DNA of 64,000 bases, from positions 124,001 to 188,000 of the forward strand of contig NZ_FNPC01000006.1 of the NCBI RefSeq assembly GCF_900107205.1, given 5' to 3'. Positions 34,865-44,107 of the stretch are shown one piece after another. A program made the translations under genes and the position numbers. The notes beneath the pieces were generated by a model. The model did no database searches, had not been told where the DNA came from, and was given only the letters and a program-made list of their open reading frames with translations. This stretch comes from Halopenitus persicus (GTDB lineage Archaea > Halobacteriota > Halobacteria > Halobacteriales > Haloferacaceae). How positions within the stretch are numbered: position 1 is the stretch's first letter; each line of letters begins with the position of its first letter.

Positions 34865-36538
34865 TCACTCGTCTCGCCGCTCCCGCATGCTCTGTCGGGT
34901 GAACTGCGGGCGGGCGCGGATCCCCTTCCGCGAGCGGAACGACCGATACAACGCGATCGCGAGCGGCGTCGAGAGACCCAGCGAGAGCGCAGCGAGCTCC
35001 CAGGCGTTCGCGAACGAGTAGAGGATGGTCGCCGAGAGGACGCCGACGGCGAGCAGCACCGAGTAGGCGATCCGCATCGCCAGCTTGTCGAGCACGTGGG
35101 TGTCGTCCTCGATGGTGACGTTGAGGTGGACGTCCCCGCGCTCGGCCCGGTCGAGGACGCGGTCGAGCTTCGGCGGGACGGTGACGAGCGACCGGGCGGT
35201 CTCCTCCAGCTGGTCGCCGGCCGCGGCGGCCATATCGCGGGCGGTCTGCTCGTAGTAGCCCTCCTCGCGGAGGTAGTCGGTCGCCGTCTCGATGAAGTCG
35301 AACTCGGGGTCGAGGGTGACGCAGACCCCTTCGACGACGGTCGCGACCCGGAGCACCAGCGCGAGGTTCCGGGGCAGCCGAAGCGGGAACTCGTAGATCG
35401 TCGATTCGACCTGCTCGATGATCTGGTTCACCCGGTACTGCTCGATGTCCTCGCCGCGGGCGTCGGCGATCGCCAGCTCCATCACCTTGCCCATCACCTC
35501 GCGGTCGGCCTCCGGCGAGAGGGTCCCGATCGCGATCAGCGTGTCGAGGATGGCGTCGATGTCCTGGTTCGCGACGGCGACGTAGAACTCGACGATCTGC
35601 TCCTGCACGTACGGGTCGACGCGGCCCGACATCCCGAAGTCGTAGAAGACGATCGAGCCGTCCTCGGCGACCGCGAGGTTCCCCGGATGCGGGTCGGCGT
35701 GGAAGACGCCGTCGTCAATGATCATCTGCAGGTACGCGCGCTGGAGCGTTTCCGCGACCGCGGTCGGATCCAAACCGCTCGCCTCCAAGTCGTCGATCCG
35801 GTCGATCTTGGTTCCCGGGATGTACTCCATCGTGAGGACGCGCTCGCCGGACGCCTCGGGATACGCCGCGGGGATCCGGACCGAGTCGTCGTCCGCGAAG
35901 TTGCCGCGGATCTCCGCGAGCATCTCGCGCTCGCGGTCGTAGTCCATCTCCTGGCGGATGGTCTTCGCGAACTCCTCGGAGAGGTTCTCCAGCGAGAAGG
36001 CCCGACCGCTGTCGATGAACCGCTTGACGATCGGCAGCGACCACCGGATCACGCGCAGGTCGGCGTTCACGAGGGGTTCGATCCCGGGGCGACGGACCTT
36101 GACCGCGACCGGGTCGCCCTCGTATGTCGCGGTGTAGACCTGACCCAGGCTCGCGCCGCTTATCGGGTCGGCGTCGAACTCGTCGAAGACCGAGTCGACG
36201 GGCCCGAGCTCGTCCTCGAGCACCTCCCGTGCCTCATCCCACGGGGCCGGCGGCACGTCGTCCTGGAGCCGCGAGAGGACTTCGATGTAGACGGGCGGCA
36301 GGACGTCTGGGCGGGTCGACAGCAGCTGCCCGAGCTTGATGAACGTCGGGCCGAGCGTGAGCAGGACGTCCAACAGGGTGGCGGCGCGCTCGCGCTGCGT
36401 CTCGGCGTCGACCTGGCGGGAGCCGCCGAACAGGAGAAACCGCCGTCTGTCGCGCCAGTAGGCGATGATCAGCGGCGAGAACCGCCGCAGGACGACCCAA
36501 AAGCGCCAGTATGCGCGGAGAACGACCAGCGTGATCAC
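34865..36538 (-). CDS. AarF/UbiB (ABC1) family atypical kinase
   Basis: 557 residues from a GTG start. The kinase-like domain has the ABC1 marks: K-L-G-Q-L-L-S-T-R-P-D near residue 67, A-S-L-G-Q-V-Y (the alanine-rich loop), V-A-V-K-V-R-R-P-G, H-A-D-P-H-P-G-N-L and Y-D-F-G-M-S-G. Two hydrophobic spans near the C-terminus (L-L-A-V-G-V-L-S-A-T-I-L-Y, then A-A-L-S-L-G-L-S-T-P-L-A-I-A-L) anchor it in the membrane. Relatives aid quinone or lipid metabolism. It starts four bases after the hsp20 stop, so the two form an operon. Confidence 0.92.
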   Translation of the reverse strand: MITLVVLRAYWRFWVVLRRFSPLIIAYWRDRRRFLLFGGSRQVDAETQRERAATLLDVLLTLGPTFIKLGQLLSTRPDVLPPVYIEVLSRLQDDVPPAPWDEAREVLEDELGPVDSVFDEFDADPISGASLGQVYTATYEGDPVAVKVRRPGIEPLVNADLRVIRWSLPIVKRFIDSGRAFSLENLSEEFAKTIRQEMDYDREREMLAEIRGNFADDDSVRIPAAYPEASGERVLTMEYIPGTKIDRIDDLEASGLDPTAVAETLQRAYLQMIIDDGVFHADPHPGNLAVAEDGSIVFYDFGMSGRVDPYVQEQIVEFYVAVANQDIDAILDTLIAIGTLSPEADREVMGKVMELAIADARGEDIEQYRVNQIIEQVESTIYEFPLRLPRNLALVLRVATVVEGVCVTLDPEFDFIETATDYLREEGYYEQTARDMAAAAGDQLEETARSLVTVPPKLDRVLDRAERGDVHLNVTIEDDTHVLDKLAMRIAYSVLLAVGVLSATILYSFANAWELAALSLGLSTPLAIALYRSFRSRKGIRARPQFTRQSMRERRDE

Positions 36539-36541
36539 CCG

Positions 36542-36898
36542 TCAGCGCTCGTCGATCGCGATCGGTTGCCCGTCCGCCGCGCGGCGTTTCGGGACCGTGA
36601 GCTCGAGCACGCCCCGGTCCATCGTCGCCGCCGCCTCGGCGCCGACGCCGTCGGGGGGCAAGGGGAGGTCCACGTCGAGGAACAGCGGCCGGTCCTCCCG
36701 AACGTACCGATACCCCTCCGGAGTCGCCTTCTCCCGGCGGGCCTCGATGTCGATCCGACCCGCCTCGGCGACGACCTCGGTCGTCTCGCTGGTCGCCCCG
36801 GGGAGGTCGACGACGAGGACGTAGGCGTCCTCCGACTCGAGGAGGTCGGCGAACACCGCCTCGGGAAGGTCCCGAAGCGCATCGCGGAGCGCGGACAT
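36542..36898 (-). CDS. Hsp20-type small heat-shock protein
   Basis: 118 residues, short for the family. The alpha-crystallin domain spans most of it: Y-V-L-V-V-D-L-P-G-A, then I-D-I-E-A-R-R-E, F-L-D-V-D-L-P-L-P, D-R-G-V-L-E-L-T-V-P-K. It holds unfolded proteins. The ATG at 36898 (M-S-A-L-R-D-A-L) was preferred because the open frame upstream is the 33-base repeat. It is the first gene of the operon with the ABC1 kinase and divergent from moeA. Confidence 0.9.
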   Translation of the reverse strand: MSALRDALRDLPEAVFADLLESEDAYVLVVDLPGATSETTEVVAEAGRIDIEARREKATPEGYRYVREDRPLFLDVDLPLPPDGVGAEAAATMDRGVLELTVPKRRAADGQPIAIDER

Positions 36899-36957
36899 AC
36901 CCGCCGATACGCGGGGGAGGTCGAAAAAGGGTGTGGTCGAGGGCCAACGGGACGGAA

Positions 36958-37056
36958 GCAGGAACGCGGTCGGACCGACGAGACGCCGACGCAGGAACGC
37001 GGCCTGGCCGACGAGACGCCGACGCAGGAACGCGGCCTGGCCGACGAGACGCCGAC
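36958..37056. repeat. Three tandem 33-base repeats between hsp20 and moeA
   Basis: Units of GCAGGAACGCGGCCTGGCCG plus 13 bases start at 36958, 36991 and 37024; the last two are identical and the first differs at three or four places. A worn fourth copy follows. It lies in the 217-base divergent promoter region. No unique spacers occur, so CRISPR is excluded. Confidence 0.85.
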
Positions 37057-37115
37057 GTGGGACGCGCCCCGGCCGACGGAGACGGCCTTTTGCCCCCCGA
37101 GCGGAAAGGGGGCGT

Positions 37116-38450
37116 ATGAACACGAATCGACACGAGGCCGGGTTCAAGGACCGAACCCGCGTCGCGGCCGCGCGATCGACGCTGCTCGAGGCCGTGCGGC
37201 CCCACGAGCGGAGCGAGCGAGTTCCGGTTGCGGACGCCGACGGGCGTGTCGTCGCGGAACCGATCACGGCGCCGAACCCGGTGCCGGGCTACGACCGGGC
37301 GGCGATGGACGGCTACGCGGTCCGCGCCCGCGACACCTTCGGAGCGAGCGACCGATCGCCGGCGGTGCTTCGGGAAACGACCGGGTCGGTCGGCCCCGAG
37401 GAGGCAGCCCGCGTCCACACCGGGAGCGACCTCCCGGCGGGCGCCGACGCCGTCGTGATGATCGAGCAGGTCGAGACGGTGGAGGCGACCGACGAGATCG
37501 AAACCTTCGACGCGGTCGCCGAGGGGGAAAACGTCGGCGCGGCCGGCGAGGACGTCGCCGAAGGGGCACACCTCTACGATCCCGGCCACCGTCTCCGTCC
37601 GTCCGATCTCGGCCTTCTGAAGTCGGTCGGGCTCGAGACGGTCCCGGTCGCCGAGCCGCCGCGGGTCGCTGTGATCCCGACCGGCGAGGAGCTCGTGCAG
37701 GCGGATCCGGATCCCGGGGAGGTGATCGAGACGAACGGCCTCACGGTCTCCCGGCTCGTCGACCGGTGGGGCGGCGACGCACGGTACCACGACGTCGTCA
37801 CCGACGACGAGTCCCTGCTTCGGGCGGCGATCGAGGACGCGATCGATGCCGGCGCCGACCTCGTCGTCACGACCGGCGGCTCGTCGGTCGGCGAGCGCGA
37901 CCTCCTGCCGGAGGTGATCGACGACCTCGGGGAGGTGCTCGTCCACGGGGTCGCGCTCAAACCCGGGCATCCGGTCTGTCTGGGCGCCGTCGATGGGACG
38001 CCCGTGGTCTCGCTGCCGGGGTACCCGGTGGCCTGCATCGTCAACGCGGTGCAGTTCCTCCGGCCGGCGGTCAAACGGTCGCTCGGCGCCACGGTCGACC
38101 CCCACCCGACGCGGCGGGCCCGGCTCGCACGCAAGATCGCAAGCGAGCCCGGAACGCGGACGTTCGCTCGGGTCCGGATCGAGGAGCCGGCCGGCGAGGG
38201 GACGAGCGCCGGGACGAACGGCGGGGATGCGACCCCGGAAGACGGTAGGGATGCGACCCCGGAAGACGGTAGGGACGTGACTCCGGCGGATCCCGACGCA
38301 CTCCCCGAGGCGACGCCGACGCGCGCGAGCGGGTCGGGCGTGCTCTCGAGCGTCGCGCTCGCGGACGGCTGGGTCGTCGTTCCCGAGGAGCGCGAGGGGA
38401 TCGACGCGGGAACGGTCGTCGAGGTCGAGTGCTGGGAGGGCGCCGAATGA
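37116..38450 (+). CDS. moeA: Molybdopterin molybdenumtransferase (MoeA), first of two
   Basis: 444 residues. It inserts molybdate into adenylylated molybdopterin. The N-terminal part has V-P-G-Y-D-R-A-A-M-D-G-Y-A-V-R; the MoCF-binding domain has V-A-V-I-P-T-G-E-E-L-V, N-G-L-T-V-S-R, T-T-G-G-S-S-V-G-E-R-D and A-L-K-P-G-H-P-V-C-L-G; V-S-L-P-G-Y-P-V-A closes the site. The C-terminal domain holds an insert with two copies of D-A-T-P-E-D-G-R. ATG 37116 is just before M-N-T-N-R-H-E. It overlaps the next gene by ATGA. Confidence 0.94.
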   Translation: MNTNRHEAGFKDRTRVAAARSTLLEAVRPHERSERVPVADADGRVVAEPITAPNPVPGYDRAAMDGYAVRARDTFGASDRSPAVLRETTGSVGPEEAARVHTGSDLPAGADAVVMIEQVETVEATDEIETFDAVAEGENVGAAGEDVAEGAHLYDPGHRLRPSDLGLLKSVGLETVPVAEPPRVAVIPTGEELVQADPDPGEVIETNGLTVSRLVDRWGGDARYHDVVTDDESLLRAAIEDAIDAGADLVVTTGGSSVGERDLLPEVIDDLGEVLVHGVALKPGHPVCLGAVDGTPVVSLPGYPVACIVNAVQFLRPAVKRSLGATVDPHPTRRARLARKIASEPGTRTFARVRIEEPAGEGTSAGTNGGDATPEDGRDATPEDGRDVTPADPDALPEATPTRASGSGVLSSVALADGWVVVPEEREGIDAGTVVEVECWEGAE

Positions 38451-40516
38451 CCGACCGCAAGGAGTTCCGCGATCTCGCAGCGCCGGCAGCCGCCCACGGG
38501 GCGATCGACTCGCTCGATCTCGATCCGGGGGTCGAGGAGATCGCGCTAGCCGACGCGCGCGGGCGAGTGCTCGCCGAACGGATCGACGCGGACCTCGACG
38601 TCCCGGGGTTCGACCGGGCCTCGATGGACGGCTACGCGGTCCGCGCCCGCGACACCTTCGGGGCCGACGAGGCGGACCCTGCCGAACTCGACCTCGTCGG
38701 AGCGGTCCACGCCGGGGAGGAACCGGCCGTGACCGTCGAGCCCGGGACGTGCGCCGAGATCTCGACCGGCGCGGTGATGCCCGACGGCGCGGACGCGGTC
38801 GTGATGGTCGAACGGACCGACGTGATCGACGACGACGGAGAACCGCCCGCCGGCGATTCCGACGATTCCGGCGATTCCGACGGAGACCGGATCGCGATCC
38901 GGACGTCGGTCGCGCCGGGGGATCACGTGATGGTCGCGGGCGCGGACGTCGCCGCGGGCGCCAGGGCGCTCGGTCCGGGCACGCGGCTCACGCCCCGCGA
39001 GATCGGGCTCCTGTCGGCGCTCGGGATCGAGACGGTGCCGGTACGGGGACGCCCCCGCGTCGGGATCGTCTCGACCGGCGACGAACTGGTCCGCCCCGGC
39101 GAGCCGCTCGACAGCGACCGGGGGCAGATCTACGACGTGAACTCGACGACCATCGCGGCGGGCGTCGAGGAGGCGGGCGGCGAGCCGGTGTTGTACCCGC
39201 ACGCCGGCGACGACTACGAGGAGATGGAGCGGCTGCTCACCAGGGCGGCCGACGAGTGCGACCTGGTCGTGTCCTCCGGCTCGACCTCCGCGAGCGCGGT
39301 CGACGTCATCTACCGCGTGATCGAGGACCGGGGGGAGCTGCTGTTACACGGCGTCGCGGTCAAACCGGGCAAGCCGATGCTCATCGGGCGGCTCGACCAG
39401 TCCGCCGACGACGACCAGTCCGCGGGCGATGAGCGGGGAGAGTCGGCCTACATCGGTCTCCCCGGGTATCCGGTGTCCGCACTCACCATCTTCCGGACGT
39501 TCGTCGCGCCCGCGATCCGGGAGGCGGCGGGCCAGCCCGAACCGCGGACCGCGACGATCGAGGGGGAGATGGCCGTTCGCGAGCGCTACGGCGAGGGCCG
39601 GCTCCGTCTGATGCCGGTGGGGGTACTCGAGCGGGACGAGGGCGCGAGCGACGGATCCGACGGGAAAGCAGGTGAGAGAGGAACGGAGCGTCCCCTCGTA
39701 TACCCCGTCGACAAGGGGTCCGGGGCGACGACGAGCCTCGTCGAGGCCGACGGCGTGGTGGCCGTGGATCCGGACACCGAGTACCTCGAGGCGGGCGAGC
39801 CGGTCACGGTGCAGCTGTTCTCGCCGGACGTCCGACCCCCGACGCTGCTCGGCGTCGGCGAGGACGACCCGGCGCTCAACCGGCTGCTCGACCGGCTCGA
39901 TCGGCCGCGATACCTCCCGGTCGGGACGCGGGAGGGCCTGCGACGCCTGCGCGGCGGGCTGCCGGACGTCGCCGTCGCGGCCGGCCCGACCGACCGCGCG
40001 GGCGATGCCGTCGATCTGGGCGGCTGGACGCGCGAGTGGGGGCTGATCGTCCCGGACGGCAACCCGAAGGGCGTCGATGGGCTGGCGGACCTCGTCGATC
40101 CGGAGCGCGACCTGCGGTTCGTCAACCGCGGCACCGACTCCGGGCTGCGTGCGAGCCTCGATGCCGCGCTGGATGAGGTTGCCGCCGATCGCGGGACGGA
40201 CCGACGGGAGCTGGAAGCCGCGATCGACGGCTTCGACCTGACTGTTCGTGCCTTCGAGAGCCCGGCACGGCGGGTGCTGTCCGGGGATGCGGACGTCGGC
40301 CTCGGCCTCCGCGCGACCGCGGAGCGGCTCGGAACGGGGTTCCGGCCGGTCGGGACACAGGACGTTCGGGTCCTTGCGAATCCGGACCGGGTCGGGTCGG
40401 ACGCCATCGACGAGCTCGAGGCGGTGCTCACGGCGGCGATCGGGGGGCCCGATGGGGACCGAACCCGCCCGACGATCCTCGACGATCTCGCGGGATACGC
40501 GCCCCGCGAGGAGTGA
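38447..40516 (+). CDS. moeA: MoeA fused to a periplasmic-binding-like domain, second of two
   Basis: 689 residues. The first 450 are a full MoeA: V-P-G-F-D-R-A-S-M-D-G-Y-A-V-R, R-V-G-I-V-S-T-G-D-E-L-V, S-S-G-S-T-S-A-S-A-V-D and V-K-P-G-K-P-M-L-I-G. After about 475 a second domain appears (L-L-G-V-G-E-D-D-P-A-L-N-R-L-L, D-V-A-V-A-A-G-P-T-D-R-A-G, F-V-N-R-G-T-D-S-G-L-R), like the substrate-binding fold of ModE-partner or LysR proteins. Such fusions may sense molybdate or tungstate. The ATG overlaps the previous stop (ATGA). The two MoeA genes may differ in metal choice. Confidence 0.9.
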   Translation: MTDRKEFRDLAAPAAAHGAIDSLDLDPGVEEIALADARGRVLAERIDADLDVPGFDRASMDGYAVRARDTFGADEADPAELDLVGAVHAGEEPAVTVEPGTCAEISTGAVMPDGADAVVMVERTDVIDDDGEPPAGDSDDSGDSDGDRIAIRTSVAPGDHVMVAGADVAAGARALGPGTRLTPREIGLLSALGIETVPVRGRPRVGIVSTGDELVRPGEPLDSDRGQIYDVNSTTIAAGVEEAGGEPVLYPHAGDDYEEMERLLTRAADECDLVVSSGSTSASAVDVIYRVIEDRGELLLHGVAVKPGKPMLIGRLDQSADDDQSAGDERGESAYIGLPGYPVSALTIFRTFVAPAIREAAGQPEPRTATIEGEMAVRERYGEGRLRLMPVGVLERDEGASDGSDGKAGERGTERPLVYPVDKGSGATTSLVEADGVVAVDPDTEYLEAGEPVTVQLFSPDVRPPTLLGVGEDDPALNRLLDRLDRPRYLPVGTREGLRRLRGGLPDVAVAAGPTDRAGDAVDLGGWTREWGLIVPDGNPKGVDGLADLVDPERDLRFVNRGTDSGLRASLDAALDEVAADRGTDRRELEAAIDGFDLTVRAFESPARRVLSGDADVGLGLRATAERLGTGFRPVGTQDVRVLANPDRVGSDAIDELEAVLTAAIGGPDGDRTRPTILDDLAGYAPREE

Positions 40517-40532
40517 GGCGCGGGGTACCCGG

Positions 40533-40925
40533 CTACTCCCGCGGCACGGCCACGACCGGACGGTCGGAATCGAGCAGGATCCGCTGGGCGACGCTGCCGA
40601 ACAGCGCCTTGCCGACCGGCGATCGGTTGCCGACCGCGAGGACGATCTCGTCGGCGTCGAACTCCGCGGCCGCCGCGAGCACGTCCTCGCCCGGCTCGTT
40701 TCCGCGCACGAACTGGTGGGTCTCGACGGTGGCGTCCGCGAGCCTGGCGGTCACGACGTTGAGCGCCTCCTCGCCGTCCCGGACGTCGTCGGCGCTCGTC
40801 TCGTCCCCGCCGCGCAGCGAGTTGACGGCGTGGACGGTGTCCGCCGCGGTGACGCGGCCGGCGAGGTAATCACAGCTCGCCGCGCTGGCGTGAACCGAGT
40901 CGGTCGGGACCAGGAACGTGGTCAT
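40533..40925 (-). CDS. UspA family universal stress protein
   Basis: 130 residues, one Usp domain. It has the L-V-P-T-D opening, a G-N-E-P-G-E-D-V-L-A-A-A stretch, and G-N-R-S-P-V-G-K-A-L-F-G-S-V-A-Q-R-I-L-L, close to the ATP-binding G-x2-G-x9-G(S/T) motif. It ends in D-R-P-V-V-A-V-P. It is a small cytosolic protein with stress-related or signalling duties. It converges with the second moeA gene, 16 bases between stops. Confidence 0.9.
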   Translation of the reverse strand: MTTFLVPTDSVHASAASCDYLAGRVTAADTVHAVNSLRGGDETSADDVRDGEEALNVVTARLADATVETHQFVRGNEPGEDVLAAAAEFDADEIVLAVGNRSPVGKALFGSVAQRILLDSDRPVVAVPRE

Positions 40926-41015
40926 GGCTCCGATCGGTTGCCGAGGGGGCTTAACCGTTTCCGCGGACGCCCCGGTTCGCGGCCGCGAGTTGGCGTCACG
41001 CCCCCGGCAGTCGGG

Positions 41016-41384
41016 TCACTTCCCCGGCAGATCGTCGGCTGCGGTGGGAACCTCCTCGACCTGGCCGGCGAGCGTCGCCGCGTCGCCCGCGACGGTCGAG
41101 GGCTCCACGCCGGCCTCGTTCGAGACGAGCCGGAGGTGCGCCGCAAGCAGCGCGAGCGGCTGGAGCGCCTCCTGCTCGCGGTCGTCGGCCCGCTGGGAGA
41201 AGGTGGTCTCCACCTCGCCGTCGTTGACGACGCCGACGAACAGCGCGTCCGCGTCGGTCGAGAGGAGCTCGCGGGCGCGGTCGACCTCCCTGGCGAACGC
41301 GTCCGAATCGGCGTCGGGACCGTCGTTGTCGTCGGAAGCACGGTGGGAGGTGTCCGGGTCGGCCTCGGCGTCGGAGTCAGTCAT
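41016..41384 (-). CDS. Uncharacterised haloarchaeal protein near the Rieske gene
   Basis: 122 residues. The first 30 are acidic and disordered (D-S-D-A-E-A-D-P-D-T). The rest is a compact alpha/beta-like domain: A-R-E-L-L-S-T-D-A-D-A-L-F-V-G-V-V-N-D-G-E-V-E-T-T-F and L-L-A-A-H-L-R-L-V-S-N-E-A-G. I do not recognise the family. It follows the Rieske gene on the same strand at 119 bases and may share its message. Confidence 0.7.
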   Translation of the reverse strand: MTDSDAEADPDTSHRASDDNDGPDADSDAFAREVDRARELLSTDADALFVGVVNDGEVETTFSQRADDREQEALQPLALLAAHLRLVSNEAGVEPSTVAGDAATLAGQVEEVPTAADDLPGK

Positions 41385-41503
41385 ACCGATCGGTCGCGGC
41401 CGAGGATGCAAAAGGGCGCGGTTCGGTCGGAACGGCCGGCGAAACGATCGGGGATTTCGCGGCCGGTGTGGCAGGTGCGGCCGGCAATCGAACGGCGGTC
41501 CGA

Positions 41504-42343
41504 TCAGTCGTCCGGTCGCGGACGGGCGATGAACAGCGTCTGAACGATGCTGAACGGGTCGTACACCGACTGGTGACACTGGCAGTAGACGCCGTTCTCG
41601 GCGTCGTAGCGGGCCGACTCCTCGTTCTTCTTGTAACCGGGAACACAGCAGAAGTGGGTGCAGACGTTGAGCCAGGCGAGGAATCCGTTCTCGGTCGAGG
41701 CGGCGAGCCACTCGTCGTCCTGTGCCGCCTCCTCGATCAGCGGCGACCGAATGACCGTCACGGTGAGGGTGTCCTCGGAGTCCTGCGACCGCCAATTCGT
41801 GCTCGCGGGCTTGCCCATCCCGTCCCGGCCGATGCCGTTGCCCCACTCCTCGTAGTCGTCGAAGGAGTCGACGTGGATCCGCTCGCCGGTCTCGTACTCC
41901 TCGCTTTGCCAGTCGTAGCCGCCGGGCGCGGACCGGAGGAGGTTGTCGGACTCGAACTCGGGCTGGATGTTCTCGTAGCCCTCCATGCCGCAGTACTGGA
42001 ACCACTCGCCGGAGTAGGTCACGTCGCCCGCCATCTCCTCCTGGGCGACGGTGATCTCGACGCCGTTCTGCGTGACCGTCGTGACCTCGGGCCACTTCCC
42101 GCGAATGTAGCCGTCGTCGGTGATCTCGATCGGGACCTGCGGCATGCCGCGAGGCGCCGGCCCGCCGGTGAGCTCGATCGCCATCGCGGTCGTCTGTCCA
42201 CCGCCCGTCCCGGTGGCACTCGTCAGGGAGTTGACGGTGGCTGATCCCGCCGCGCCGACGCCCGCGAGGACGCCCCCGCCGACGACGCCCTTCACGAACC
42301 GCCGCCGACCGGATTCTGGTGGGTACTTGTCGTCCGCGCTCAT
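41504..42343 (-). CDS. Rieske [2Fe-2S] protein with Tat signal
   Basis: 279 residues. The start has a twin-arginine signal (G-R-R-R-F-V-K-G-V-V-G-G-G-V-L), so it is exported folded. The cluster motifs are C228-T-H230-F-C-C233 and C254-Q-C256-H257-Q-S; C228/H230/C254/H257 should bind the cluster and C233/C256 form the disulfide. The usual glycine before the second cysteine of motif 1 is a cysteine (C232) here. It is most like the quinol-cytochrome reductase subunit of haloarchaea. No cytochrome b or halocyanin gene sits beside it. Confidence 0.92.
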   Translation of the reverse strand: MSADDKYPPESGRRRFVKGVVGGGVLAGVGAAGSATVNSLTSATGTGGGQTTAMAIELTGGPAPRGMPQVPIEITDDGYIRGKWPEVTTVTQNGVEITVAQEEMAGDVTYSGEWFQYCGMEGYENIQPEFESDNLLRSAPGGYDWQSEEYETGERIHVDSFDDYEEWGNGIGRDGMGKPASTNWRSQDSEDTLTVTVIRSPLIEEAAQDDEWLAASTENGFLAWLNVCTHFCCVPGYKKNEESARYDAENGVYCQCHQSVYDPFSIVQTLFIARPRPDD

Positions 42344-42552
42344 ACTCGAAACCTCGCTCGCGCAGGTGAAAAGCGTGACGAACCGCCCGTCCCGCGGGCC
42401 ATACCGGATCGATCGCCGGCGTGCCGGTCGTCCCGTGGTGTCGAGACGCCGGTGTGCCGGCCGTCATATCGTTCTCGATGGACGAGGACGCCGACGTGGG
42501 GTGTTGCCCCCGTACACGCTCCCCTTAAAAGGATGCGGGCAGTACGGACGGT

Positions 42553-43176
42553 ATGTTCGAGGACCGGCCGAACCGCGACGCGGAAGTCGTTCTCGTCGGG
42601 CGGTCGAACGTCGGGAAGTCGACGGTGATGCGGGAGCTGACCGGCCACGACGTCTCGACCGGCGGAAAGCCGGGCGTGACGCGCCGGCCGAACCACTACG
42701 ACTGGACGGCGCAGGACTTCATGTTCACCGACCTCCCCGGGTTCGGCTTCATGTCCGGCGTCGAGGATGACCGTCGAGAGCAGATTCAGACCGACATCGT
42801 CCGGTATCTCGAGGAGTACGCGGACCGGATCCTCGCCGGGGTGCTCGTGCTGGACGGGAACAGCGCGGTGGAGATCATCGACCGCCACGAGGAGCGCGGC
42901 GAGGTGCCACACGACGTCGAGATGTTCGGATTTCTCCGGGAGATCGGGATCGAACCGGTCGTCGCCGTCAACAAGATGGACAAGGTCGACGACGAGGACG
43001 AGCGATTGAACGCGATCTGCGACCGTCTCGGGCTCTACCCGCCGTGGCAGCAGTGGCAGGGGGAGACGATCGCGCCGATCTGCGCCAAGCGCGGCTCGAT
43101 GGAACCGCTGTACGAGTGTCTGCGAACCCACTTTCACGAGGCGAAGCGCGACGACCTGCTCGGCTTCGTGAGCTGA
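42553..43176 (+). CDS. engB: EngB/YihA-type GTP-binding protein
   Basis: 207 residues. G1 is [10 protein letters not shown] near residue 16-25, G2 a threonine in G-V-T-R-R-P, G3 D-L-P-G-F-G, G4 N-K-M-D. Relatives act in ribosome assembly or cell division. A TATA-like CTTAAAAGG about 18-27 bases upstream supports ATG 42553. The 209-base gap before it holds little else. It converges with the FNT gene. Confidence 0.93.
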   Translation: MFEDRPNRDAEVVLVGRSNVGKSTVMRELTGHDVSTGGKPGVTRRPNHYDWTAQDFMFTDLPGFGFMSGVEDDRREQIQTDIVRYLEEYADRILAGVLVLDGNSAVEIIDRHEERGEVPHDVEMFGFLREIGIEPVVAVNKMDKVDDEDERLNAICDRLGLYPPWQQWQGETIAPICAKRGSMEPLYECLRTHFHEAKRDDLLGFVS

Positions 43177-43211
43177 GGCGGCGACGCGAGCACGCCGCCC
43201 CCAGGACTCCC

Positions 43212-43221
43212 TTAAAAATAT
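43212..43221 (-). terminator. T-run after the FNT gene
   Basis: On the minus strand ATATTTTTAA lies about 20 bases past the FNT stop. Such T-runs commonly end archaeal transcripts. Confidence 0.45.
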
Positions 43222-43237
43222 CCTCGAGCGGATCGGG

Positions 43238-44047
43238 TCAGTTGCCGCCCCGAACGACGTGTCCGTACTTCAGCAGGGCGACGAACACCCCGCCGCCGAC
43301 GAGGTTGCCGACGGTCGCCAACGAGAGGAACGCGAGGTAATCGACCAGGGAGATCGACGGGGAGATGAACAGCCCGAAGAGGACCTCGACGTTGCCCGCG
43401 ATCGAGTGCGGGAGATGCAGGAGTCCGATGGTCGCGGTCACGATCCAGATGATGAGGATCCGGCTCGTCGTCTCCTGGGCCGCCGTGATCAGCCAGGCGA
43501 GCAGTCCCATCAGCCATCCCGCGAAGACCCCGGCGACGAACAGCCAGCCGAGGTCGTGCGTGACGAGTTTGAGCGCGATCGCCTCGAATGCGGCCGGAGT
43601 GACCACGCCGAGCCCGGGCATCAGCAGGACGGCGAGCAGGGTGAACAGGAAGCCCCCGACGAGGTTCCCGACGTACACGAGCACCCAGAGGCGGAGCAAT
43701 CCGCGCAGCGACGCCTGTCCGTCCAGAACCGGGACCACCGCCAGCGTGGTGTGTTCGGTGAACAGCTCGGAGCGACCCAGGATGACGAAGACGAAGCCGA
43801 CCGAATACGCGCTGGCGAGCAGCAGCTCGGTGGCGAGATCCCCGAAGCCGCCCGTCGAGAGCGTGAGGATGGTCGCCATCAGCAACGGACCGAAGCCGAT
43901 GTCCAGCCCCGCCGAGACGCCCGAAAGCAACAGCCCCGACCGCTCCCGGTTGATCTCGTGCAGGCCGCTCTCGATCAGGGACTCGAGGACGTCCCGCGTC
44001 GGCTTCTGCTCCATCACGGCCGTGTTGGTTGAGTCGCTGTCGGACAC
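43238..44047 (-). CDS. Formate/nitrite transporter (FNT) family channel
   Basis: 269 residues from GTG 44047; ATG 44014 would be an alternative, 11 codons shorter. Six membrane spans are seen, with family marks G-L-L-L-S-G-V-S-A-G-L-D-I-G-F-G-P-L-L-M, S-E-L-F-T-E-H-T-T-L, L-V-Y-V-G-N-L-V-G-G and S-I-A-G-N-V-E-V-L-F. FNT proteins form pentameric channels for formate, nitrite or hydrosulfide. The substrate cannot be told here. The second tnpB element begins about 60 bases upstream, inside or beside the promoter. Confidence 0.9.
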   Translation of the reverse strand: MSDSDSTNTAVMEQKPTRDVLESLIESGLHEINRERSGLLLSGVSAGLDIGFGPLLMATILTLSTGGFGDLATELLLASAYSVGFVFVILGRSELFTEHTTLAVVPVLDGQASLRGLLRLWVLVYVGNLVGGFLFTLLAVLLMPGLGVVTPAAFEAIALKLVTHDLGWLFVAGVFAGWLMGLLAWLITAAQETTSRILIIWIVTATIGLLHLPHSIAGNVEVLFGLFISPSISLVDYLAFLSLATVGNLVGGGVFVALLKYGHVVRGGN

Positions 44048-44107
44048 GAGAGCGTGCTCCCGTGTCGTGTTTCGGACTCTCGATATGCAAACGTTTCCCT
44101 CGCGTTG

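Noticed and set aside
36958-37056. Possible CRISPR array from regular 33-base units
   Set aside because: Units abut with no unique spacers and there are no cas genes in the window.
34799-38248. A frame of more than 1100 codons on the plus strand running across the ABC1 kinase, hsp20 and moeA genes
   Set aside because: It crosses three well-supported genes in other frames and includes the intergenic repeat; its residue mix is typical of antisense reading in GC-rich DNA.
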